Source of the DNA: Burkholderiales bacterium
GTDB taxonomy: Bacteria > Pseudomonadota > Gammaproteobacteria > Burkholderiales > Burkholderiaceae_C
Assembly (NCBI GenBank): GCA_011390055.1
Contig: JAABTC010000120.1
Span: 1 to 5,975, forward strand
Direction: 5' to 3'
DNA length: 5,975 nt
Position numbers and translations under genes: made by a program. This document shows, in pieces, positions 1-5,342 of the stretch. Each line of letters opens with the position of its first letter. Positions within the stretch are counted from its first letter, which is position 1. Below the pieces are notes generated by a model, which did not search any database, had not been told where the DNA came from, and was given only the letters and a program-made list of their open reading frames with translations.

Positions 1-1
1 C

Positions 2-115
2 CATCGCTTCAACCGCACGCAGGCCGGCGCCAGCCTGGGCTTGTCCTTGCGCCAGATGCGCTACCGCATGGCGCGGCTGGGCGTGGTCGTTGCGGGCGCC
101 GACAGCGGCGACTGA
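2..115 (+). CDS. pilR: C-terminal end of a PilR-type sigma-54 response regulator (partial)
   Basis: Only the last 37 residues are present, open at the left edge and ending in TGA. They form the Fis-type helix-turn-helix that closes NtrC-family activators: an N-R-T-Q-A stretch, then S-L-G-L-S-L-R-Q-M-R-Y-R-M-A-R-L-G as turn and recognition helix. The R-Y-R-hydrophobic-x-x-L-G ending resembles PilR (type IV pilus regulator, partner of the sensor PilS) more than NtrC. From family knowledge, PilR activates pilin transcription with sigma-54 RNA polymerase. The receiver and AAA+ domains lie outside the window, so PilR is an inference from this tail and from its position before ampD, an order I recall from Burkholderiales. 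Another NtrC-family regulator is possible. Confidence 0.72.
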   Translation, partial: HRFNRTQAGASLGLSLRQMRYRMARLGVVVAGADSGD

Positions 116-129
116 CCGAGGCCCTGGCC

Positions 130-729
130 TTGAAACGGACGGTGTGGCAGGGAGGCTGGTGGACGCCGGCGCGCCGAATCGATTCGCCCAACCACGATGC
201 GCGGCCGCAGGCGCAGGCGATCGACCTGGTGGTGCTGCATTCGATCAGCCTGCCCCCCGGTGAGTATGGGGGCGATGCGGTCGAGCGCCTGTTCACCAAC
301 CGGCTCGACGGCAGCGAGCATCCGTACTACGCAGCGCTGCGCGGCGTGCGCGTGTCGGCCCACTTTTTGGTGCGCCGCGACGGCGGCGTGCTGCAGTTCG
401 TCGACTGTGGCCAGCGCGCGTGGCATGCCGGCGTGTCGTCGTGGCGCGGCCGCGAGCGCTGCAACGACCTTTCGATCGGCATCGAGCTCGAAGGGCTGGA
501 AGGCCAGACCTTCGAGGACGCGCAGTACGCGCGCTTGCGGCAGCTGCTGCGTGCCTTGCTGCGACGCTATCCGATCCGTGACCTGGTGGGCCATGAGCAT
601 GTGGCGCCGGGGCGCAAGGCCGACCCGGGCGCCGGCTTCGACTGGCAGCGGCTGGGCCGTAGCCTGGACCGTCCGACGCTGGATGGTCAGCCGATTTCGA
701 GATTGCGCACTCCAGACAAGCCCGGATAA
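130..729 (+). CDS. ampD: 1,6-anhydro-N-acetylmuramyl-L-alanine amidase AmpD
   Basis: 199 residues, close to the roughly 185-190 usual for AmpD. This cytoplasmic zinc amidase cuts the bond between anhydro-N-acetylmuramic acid and L-alanine in recycled cell-wall muropeptides. In species with AmpR and a chromosomal beta-lactamase its loss induces resistance; neither gene is visible here. The single amidase_2 domain has the zinc ligands His37 (V-V-L-H), His155 (G-H-E-H) and Asp165 (G-R-K-A-D-P-G), plus the active-site residues Tyr46, Glu119 (I-G-I-E) and Lys163. The N-terminal A-R-R-I-D-S-P-N-H-D-A-R-P is also typical. No signal peptide is seen, as expected. The start is TTG, with GAGG at 118-121 ending 8 bases upstream. 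An in-frame GTG at 142 (residue 5) is an alternative; no ATG start fits. It lies 14 bases after the upstream stop, so co-transcription with pilR is likely. Confidence 0.93.
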   Translation: MKRTVWQGGWWTPARRIDSPNHDARPQAQAIDLVVLHSISLPPGEYGGDAVERLFTNRLDGSEHPYYAALRGVRVSAHFLVRRDGGVLQFVDCGQRAWHAGVSSWRGRERCNDLSIGIELEGLEGQTFEDAQYARLRQLLRALLRRYPIRDLVGHEHVAPGRKADPGAGFDWQRLGRSLDRPTLDGQPISRLRTPDKPG

Positions 730-732
730 GAT

Positions 733-748
733 GCACTACCGCTAGTGT
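733..748 (+). promoter_or_regulatory. NrdR box 1 (upstream operator of nrdA)
   Basis: Read against the NrdR consensus acaCwAtATaTwGtgt, this 16-mer matches 11 of 16 positions. Its arms CACTA and TAGTG are perfect inverted repeats around CCGC. It starts three bases after the ampD stop codon. NrdR is the conserved ATP-cone repressor of ribonucleotide reductase operons and normally binds two such boxes. The assignment rests on consensus, pairing and location; the CG-rich core departs from the usual AT core. Confidence 0.75.
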
Positions 749-764
749 TCTAATGGGTGGTCGA

Positions 765-780
765 CCGCTACATCTAGTGT
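765..780 (+). promoter_or_regulatory. NrdR box 2 (downstream operator of nrdA)
   Basis: This 16-mer matches the NrdR consensus at 12 of 16 positions (CTA-cATc-TAGTGT core and right arm), with the left flank degenerate. It begins 32 bases after box 1. That is about three helical turns, the spacing known for tandem NrdR boxes, so both sites would face the same side of the helix. Repressor binding would be expected to block the nrdA promoter when dATP is high. I could not place convincing -35 and -10 elements around the pair. Confidence 0.78.
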
Positions 781-784
781 TTGC

Positions 785-826
785 TTGTCCACCCACGCTC
801 CACTGGCCGTCCACATGTTCTCCACA
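785..826 (+). promoter_or_regulatory. Cluster of three DnaA-box-like motifs upstream of nrdA
   Basis: Three motifs in the same orientation resemble the DnaA box TTATCCACA: TTGTCCACC at 785-793 (7 of 9), CCGTCCACA at 807-815 (6 of 9) and TTCTCCACA at 818-826 (8 of 9). They lie just downstream of the NrdR boxes and 112 bases or more before the nrdA start. In E. coli, DnaA binds and regulates the nrdAB promoter, which gives the cluster a plausible role. Only the third is a good match alone, so chance in GC-rich DNA remains possible. Confidence 0.4.
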
Positions 827-937
827 GCTTTCGCTGCGCCCGCCGTCTGGGCTGCAGGCTTGAATCGACTTCGCTGAGCCCGCGGCGCACCCATCGCGGC
901 CGCTCGCCTTTCTGCCCCGCACACGACAAGGATCTCC

Positions 938-3787
938 ATGCACGCTGCTGCCATTTCCGCACCCGCCACACCGTCATCGCCCCTGCCCGCAGGGCCCGTT
1001 GGCTCGGCGGCGGCTTCCATCTACCAGGGCTACCAGATCATTCGGCGCAACGGCGCGGTGGTCTCGTTCGAGCCGAACAAGGTGGCGGTGGCCCTGATGA
1101 AGGCTTTTCTCGCGGTGCACGGCACGCAAGGGGCGGCATCGGCAAGCGTGCGCGAAACTGTCGACGGGCTGACCGAGGCCGTGGTCCGGGCCCTGCTGCG
1201 CTCGCGTCCGGGCGGCGGCACGTTCCACATCGAAGACGTGCAGGACCAGGTCGAGCTCGGCCTGATGCGCGGCGGCCACCACGAGGTGGCGCGCGCTTAC
1301 GTGTTGTACCGCGAGCGGCGCGCGCAGGAGCGCGCCCGGCAGGCGCCGCAGAGCCGTCAGGTGCCCGCGCACGGCCTGACCGTGATCGACCGCGGCCAGC
1401 GCGTGCCGCTCGACGATGCGAAGCTGCAAGGTCTGGTCGAGTCGGCCTGCGCCGACCTGGGCGCCGACGTCACGGCCGAGCCGATCCTGGCCGAGACGCG
1501 CCGCAATCTCTACGACGGCGTGCCGATCGACGAGGTCTACAAGGCCTCGATCCTGGCCGCCCGCACCCTGATCGAGAAGGAGCCGGCCTACACGCGCGCT
1601 ACCGCGCGGCTGCTGCTGCACACCATCCGCCGCGAAATCCTGGGCGACGAGGTGTCGCAGGCCGAGATGGCCGAGCGCTATGCAGAGTACTTCCCGCAGT
1701 TCATCAAAAAGGGCGTGTCCGCCGAACTGCTCGACGAGAAGCTGATGCAGTACGACCTGGCGCGCCTGGGTGCGGCACTGAAGGCCGAGCGCGACCTGCA
1801 ATTCGACTACCTCGGTCTGCAGACTCTCTACGACCGCTACTTCCTGCACATCGACGAGGTGCGCATCGAGATGCCGCAGGCGTTCTTCATGCGCGTGGCG
1901 ATGGGGCTGGCCCTGAACGAGATCGACCGCGAAGCGCGGGCGATCGAGTTCTACGGCGTGCTGTCGAGCTTCGACTTCATGTCGAGCACGCCCACCCTCT
2001 TCAACAGCGGCACGCGGCGTTCGCAGCTCTCGAGCTGCTACCTGACGACCGTGGCCGACGACCTGGACGGCATCTACGAAGCGCTGAAGGAAAACGCGCT
2101 GCTGTCCAAGTTCGCCGGCGGCCTGGGCAACGACTGGACCAATGTTCGCGCGCTGGGCTCCTACATCAAGGGCACCAATGGCAAGAGCCAGGGCGTCGTG
2201 CCGTTCCTGAAGGTCGTCAACGACACGGCCGTGGCGGTGAACCAGGGCGGCAAGCGCAAGGGCGCCGTTTGCGCCTACCTCGAGACCTGGCACCTGGACA
2301 TCGAGGAGTTCCTCGACCTGCGCAAGAACACCGGCGACGACCGGCGGCGCACGCACGACATGAACACCGCCAACTGGATCCCCGACCTGTTCATGCGCCG
2401 CGTGATGGATGGCGGCGATTGGACGCTGTTCTCGCCCAGCACCTGCCCCGACCTGCACGACAAGTTCGGCAAGGCCTTCGAAACCGCCTACAGCGCCTAC
2501 GAGGCCAAGGTCGACCGCGGCGAGATCAAGCTCTACAAGCGCATGCCGGCCAAGGACCTGTGGCGCAAGATGCTGACGATGCTGTTCGAGACCGGGCACC
2601 CCTGGATCACGTTCAAGGACGCCTGCAACGTGCGCTCGCCACAGCAGCATGTCGGCGTGGTGCACAGCTCGAACCTGTGCACCGAGATCACGCTGAACAC
2701 CAACGAGACCGAGATCGCGGTCTGCAACCTCGGCTCGGTCAACCTGGCCCAGCACCTGTTGAATGGCCAAGTCGACCAGGCCAAGTTGAAGCGGACCATC
2801 GCCACCGCGATGCGCATGCTCGACAACGTCATCGACATCAATTACTACGCGGTCAAGAAGGCGCGCGACAGCAACCTGCGGCACCGCCCGGTCGGCCTCG
2901 GGATCATGGGTTTCCAGGACGCGCTGTACCAGCTGCAGGTGCCGTACGCGAGTGCCGAGGCGGTCGAATTCGCCGACCGCTCGATGGAGGCGGTCTGCTA
3001 CCACGCCTACTGGGCTTCGACCGAGCTGGCCGCCGAACGCGGCCGCTATTCCAGCTACCGCGGCTCGCTGTGGGACCGTGGCGTGCTGCCGCTCGACTCG
3101 CTCGACCTGCTGGCCGAGCAGCGCGGCGGCCATGTCGAGGTCGACCGGTCGACTTCGATGGATTGGAGCGCGCTGCGCACGCGGATTGCCGAGCACGGCA
3201 TGCGCAACAGCAACTGCGTGGCCATCGCGCCGACCGCAACGATCTCCAACATCATCGGCGTGGACGCCTCGATCGAGCCTTGCTTCGGCAACCTGTCGGT
3301 GAAGTCGAACCTGTCGGGCGAGTTCACGATCGTCAACGAGTACCTGGTGCGGGACCTGAAGAAGCTCGGGCTGTGGGACGACGTGATGGTGATGGACCTG
3401 AAGCACTACAAGGGCTCGCTGCGTCCGATCGACCGCGTGCCCGAGCCGCTGAAGCAGCTCTACGCCACCGCCTTCGAAGTCGATGCGACCTGGCTCGTCG
3501 AAGCTGCAGCACGGCGCCAGAAGTGGATCGACCAGGCGCAGTCGCTGAACATCTACATGGCGGGCGCCTCGGGCAAGCGGCTGGACGAGACCTACAAGCT
3601 CGCGTGGCTGCGCGGCTTGAAGACCACCTACTACCTGCGCACGATGGGCGCCACGCACGCCGAGATGAGCACCGTCACGCGCAGCCATCACAACGCGGTG
3701 AGCGCCGGTGCGCAGAGCGACGAGGTCGCAGCGAGCGACATGAAGTTCTGCGTCATCGACGATCCGACCTGCGAGGCCTGTCAATGA
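938..3787 (+). CDS. nrdA: Class Ia ribonucleoside-diphosphate reductase, alpha (large) subunit NrdA
   Basis: 949 residues. With NrdB it reduces ribonucleoside diphosphates to deoxy forms in the cytoplasm. An ATP-cone (about 31-128, with R-R-N-G-x-x-V-x-F-x-x-x-K-V) senses ATP/dATP. Residues about 146-233 look like a second, degenerate cone, as in Pseudomonas aeruginosa NrdA, which explains the length against 761 in E. coli. The ten-stranded barrel follows. Residues matching E. coli are Cys367 and Cys596 (disulfide pair C225/C462), Asn579, Cys581 and Glu583 (radical site N437/C439/E441), Tyr898-Tyr899 (radical relay Y730/Y731) and Asp374 (D232, specificity site). The swinging tail ends C-E-A-C-Q (Cys945, Cys948), the pair that re-reduces the active site. 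AAGGA at 928-932 ends five bases before the ATG. NrdR boxes lie upstream, and nrdB follows after 150 bases. The gene is intact. Confidence 0.98.
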   Translation: MHAAAISAPATPSSPLPAGPVGSAAASIYQGYQIIRRNGAVVSFEPNKVAVALMKAFLAVHGTQGAASASVRETVDGLTEAVVRALLRSRPGGGTFHIEDVQDQVELGLMRGGHHEVARAYVLYRERRAQERARQAPQSRQVPAHGLTVIDRGQRVPLDDAKLQGLVESACADLGADVTAEPILAETRRNLYDGVPIDEVYKASILAARTLIEKEPAYTRATARLLLHTIRREILGDEVSQAEMAERYAEYFPQFIKKGVSAELLDEKLMQYDLARLGAALKAERDLQFDYLGLQTLYDRYFLHIDEVRIEMPQAFFMRVAMGLALNEIDREARAIEFYGVLSSFDFMSSTPTLFNSGTRRSQLSSCYLTTVADDLDGIYEALKENALLSKFAGGLGNDWTNVRALGSYIKGTNGKSQGVVPFLKVVNDTAVAVNQGGKRKGAVCAYLETWHLDIEEFLDLRKNTGDDRRRTHDMNTANWIPDLFMRRVMDGGDWTLFSPSTCPDLHDKFGKAFETAYSAYEAKVDRGEIKLYKRMPAKDLWRKMLTMLFETGHPWITFKDACNVRSPQQHVGVVHSSNLCTEITLNTNETEIAVCNLGSVNLAQHLLNGQVDQAKLKRTIATAMRMLDNVIDINYYAVKKARDSNLRHRPVGLGIMGFQDALYQLQVPYASAEAVEFADRSMEAVCYHAYWASTELAAERGRYSSYRGSLWDRGVLPLDSLDLLAEQRGGHVEVDRSTSMDWSALRTRIAEHGMRNSNCVAIAPTATISNIIGVDASIEPCFGNLSVKSNLSGEFTIVNEYLVRDLKKLGLWDDVMVMDLKHYKGSLRPIDRVPEPLKQLYATAFEVDATWLVEAAARRQKWIDQAQSLNIYMAGASGKRLDETYKLAWLRGLKTTYYLRTMGATHAEMSTVTRSHHNAVSAGAQSDEVAASDMKFCVIDDPTCEACQ

Positions 3788-3799
3788 ACTGAAGCGACA

Positions 3800-3847
3800 G
3801 CGAACGATGCATCGCGCATCGCAGGACATGCGACGTTCGCGATGCAT
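3800..3847 (+). repeat. Nested inverted repeats between nrdA and nrdB
   Basis: ATGCATCGCG at 3807-3816 pairs with CGCGATGCAT at 3838-3847 (10 of 10). Inside lies TCGCA (3819-3823) against TGCGA (3829-3833) with a 5-base loop. A competing pairing joins GCGAACG (3800-3806) to CGTTCGC (3834-3840), and a third small hairpin is CGATGC (3805-3810) with GCATCG (3816-3821). The sequence starts 12 bases after the nrdA stop. No T-run follows, so it does not look like a simple terminator. A processing or stability element setting the NrdA:NrdB ratio, or a protein-binding site, is inference. Confidence 0.55.
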
Positions 3848-3885
3848 GAGCGCAACAACGCAAGCGCTCCGCTGTCAAGAAGTGC

Positions 3886-3915
3886 TTGGTGTTTGCACAC
3901 AACACCTCCGATAAT
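3886..3915 (+). promoter_or_regulatory. Candidate nrdB promoter with an inverted repeat in the spacer
   Basis: GATAAT at 3910-3915 matches the sigma-70 -10 box at five of six positions. The only -35 at a usable distance, TTGGTG at 3886-3891, is weak (18-base spacer). GGTGTT at 3888-3893 and AACACC at 3901-3906 form an inverted repeat around seven bases, which would fit an operator between the boxes. A start point a few bases after 3915 leaves a short leader before the ATG at 3938. This would give nrdB its own transcript beside read-through from nrdA. Evidence is motif-level only. Confidence 0.3.
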
Positions 3916-3924
3916 TCAACGCAC

Positions 3925-3929
3925 AGGAA
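3925..3929 (+). promoter_or_regulatory. Ribosome binding site that sets the nrdB start
   Basis: AGGAA ends eight bases before the ATG at 3938. The longer reading from the ATG at 3842 has no comparable Shine-Dalgarno sequence and would add 32 residues that look non-conserved. It would also run through the inverted repeats and the candidate promoter. This supports 3938 as the true start. Confidence 0.75.
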
Positions 3930-3937
3930 TACGCTAC

Positions 3938-5128
3938 ATGCTCGTCTGGGAAGACAACGTCAGCAACAGGACGACACCGTTCACACGCACCGCGCCAGAG
4001 GCCTCACTCGAGCCGCGGTCCCCGGAGTCGTCAGCCCTTCCTTCTCGATCGAAGTTGTCGCCAGCACCGCTGGCAGCGCCGATCACCTCGACGGTTGCGA
4101 GCGCGAGCACGCGCCGTGTTTCGGCCGCCGACAAACGCATCATCAACGGCCAGACCGACGTCAACCAGCTGGTGCCGTTCAAGTACAAATGGGCGTGGGA
4201 GAAGTACCTCGCCACCTGTGCCAACCACTGGATGCCGCAAGAGGTCAACATGTCGCGCGACATCGCGACCTGGAAAGACCCGAACGGCCTGACCGACGAC
4301 GAGCGCCGCCTGATCAAGCGCAACCTCGGTTTCTTTGTCACCGCCGATTCGCTGGCCGCCAACAACATCACGCTGGGCACCTACCGCCACATCACGGCGC
4401 CCGAGTGCCGCCAGTTCCTGCTGCGCCAGGCCTTCGAAGAAGCGATCCACACGCACGCCTACCAGTACATCGTCGAGTCGCTCGGCCTGGACGAGAGCGA
4501 GATCTTCAACGCGTACCACGAGGTGGCCTCGATCCGCGACAAGGACGAGTTCCTGATCCCCTTCATCGAAGCGATCAGCGACCCGCACTTCCGCACCGGC
4601 ACCCCCGAGAACGACCAGACGCTGCTGAAGAGCCTGATCGTTTTCGCCTGCCTGATGGAGGGCCTGTTCTTCTACGTCGGCTTCACGCAGATCCTGGCGC
4701 TGGGCCGGCAGAACAAGATGACCGGCGCAGCCGAGCAGTACCAGTACATCCTGCGCGACGAGTCGATGCACTGCAACTTCGGCATCGACCTGATCAACCA
4801 GATCAAGCTCGAGAACCCCGGCCTCTGGACGCCGGCCTTCAAGGCCGAGATCAAGGCCCTGTTCCTGAAGGCGGTCGAGCTGGAGTACCGCTACGCCGAA
4901 GACACCATGCCGCGCGGCGTGCTCGGTCTGAACGCCAGCATGTTCAAGGGCTACCTGCGCTACATCGCCAACCGGCGCGCCACGCAGATCGGCCTTGAAG
5001 AGCTTTTCCCGAACGAGGAAAACCCGTTCCCCTGGATGAGCGAAATGATCGACCTGAAAAAGGAGCGCAACTTTTTTGAAACCCGCGTCATCGAGTACCA
5101 ATCCGGTGGCGCACTGTCCTGGGAATAG
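3938..5128 (+). CDS. nrdB: Class Ia ribonucleoside-diphosphate reductase, beta (small) subunit NrdB
   Basis: 396 residues from ATG 3938. It carries the diiron centre and tyrosyl radical that start catalysis in NrdA. Compared with E. coli R2, the metal ligands are Asp137, Glu168, His171, Glu241, Glu275 and His278 (D84, E115, H118, E204, E238, H241). The radical tyrosine is Tyr175, four residues after His171 as in Y122, so this is a tyrosyl-radical enzyme and not a Phe-bearing class Ic type. Trp98 matches W48, Asp274 matches D237, and Tyr387 near the C-terminus is the likely Y356 relay. The tail ending G-A-L-S-W-E would dock on NrdA. Residues about 9-60 are rich in Ser, Pro, Thr and Ala and look disordered; the conserved fold begins near V-S-A-A-D-K-R-I-I-N-G. 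No ATP-cone is present, so allosteric control sits in NrdA. An in-frame ATG at 3842 would give 428 residues but lacks a good ribosome site. Confidence 0.97.
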   Translation: MLVWEDNVSNRTTPFTRTAPEASLEPRSPESSALPSRSKLSPAPLAAPITSTVASASTRRVSAADKRIINGQTDVNQLVPFKYKWAWEKYLATCANHWMPQEVNMSRDIATWKDPNGLTDDERRLIKRNLGFFVTADSLAANNITLGTYRHITAPECRQFLLRQAFEEAIHTHAYQYIVESLGLDESEIFNAYHEVASIRDKDEFLIPFIEAISDPHFRTGTPENDQTLLKSLIVFACLMEGLFFYVGFTQILALGRQNKMTGAAEQYQYILRDESMHCNFGIDLINQIKLENPGLWTPAFKAEIKALFLKAVELEYRYAEDTMPRGVLGLNASMFKGYLRYIANRRATQIGLEELFPNEENPFPWMSEMIDLKKERNFFETRVIEYQSGGALSWE

Positions 5129-5129
5129 A

Positions 5130-5147
5130 GCCGGCCGAAGAGCCGGC
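5130..5147 (+). terminator. Weak hairpin just after nrdB, possible terminator
   Basis: GCCGGC at 5130-5135 and GCCGGC at 5142-5147 can pair around CGAAGA, starting two bases after the nrdB stop. The sequence that follows (CTGTCTCC) is only pyrimidine-rich, without a run of T. It could be a weak or Rho-assisted terminator, or an mRNA-stabilising end. Read-through into the H1-like gene cannot be excluded. Confidence 0.35.
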
Positions 5148-5243
5148 CTGTCTCCAGGGCCTGCAGATCAAGATCCGCGTGGTGCGCGACGAGGCCGTCA
5201 GAGCCGAGATCGCAGCACGCAACCCCGTTCACCGAACCGGGAG

Positions 5244-5259
5244 CCGGCAATCCTGCCGG
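5244..5259 (+). repeat. Small hairpin in the nrdB-H1 gap
   Basis: CCGGCA and TGCCGG form a perfect six-base stem around the tetraloop ATCC. No T-run follows. It belongs to a series of structured elements in the 214-base gap before the H1-like gene; no function can be read from it. Confidence 0.4.
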
Positions 5260-5281
5260 ACAAGCCCCGGGCGGTGAATCG

Positions 5282-5310
5282 CCGCAATCGATCGAGCTCG
5301 ATCGATGCGG
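5282..5310 (+). repeat. Perfect 20-base palindrome with extended arms upstream of the H1-like gene
   Basis: Positions 5287-5306 read the same on both strands (ATCGATCGAG followed by its complement CTCGATCGAT). The symmetry continues outward as CCGC (5282-5285) against GCGG (5307-5310), interrupted by one unpaired A at 5286. It lies 32 bases before the ATG of the H1-like gene, so it would fall in the promoter or the 5' leader. It could be an operator for a dimeric regulator or an RNA/cruciform structure. It lacks the T-run of a terminator. The symmetry is certain; the role is unknown. Confidence 0.6.
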
Positions 5311-5342
5311 TGCTCTTTGCAACTTGATCAAGGAGAATTGAA

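Noticed and set aside
781..3792. A 1003-codon open frame on the plus strand overlapping nrdA in another phase
   Set aside because: It is rich in Arg, Ala and Gly with no recognisable domain, and starts inside the nrdA control region. The nrdA frame has all family residues. Long shadow frames are expected where third positions are almost all G or C.
974..3847. A 957-codon antisense frame opposite nrdA
   Set aside because: It is composed of His/Val/Leu/Arg/Gln-rich sequence without motifs, the usual mirror of a high-GC3 gene. No ribosome site or family resemblance supports it.
3842..3937. 32-residue N-terminal extension of NrdB from ATG 3842
   Set aside because: There is no Shine-Dalgarno sequence, the composition looks non-conserved, and it would be encoded by the inverted repeats and candidate promoter. 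ATG 3938 has AGGAA at the right distance.
5161..5277. Short frame in the nrdB-H1 gap beginning L-Q-I-K-I-R-V-V-R-D-E-A-V
   Set aside because: The first part looks protein-like, but it has no clear start codon with ribosome site, degenerates into Arg/Ser/Cys after about 25 residues and stops. It could be a relic, but the evidence is too thin to annotate.
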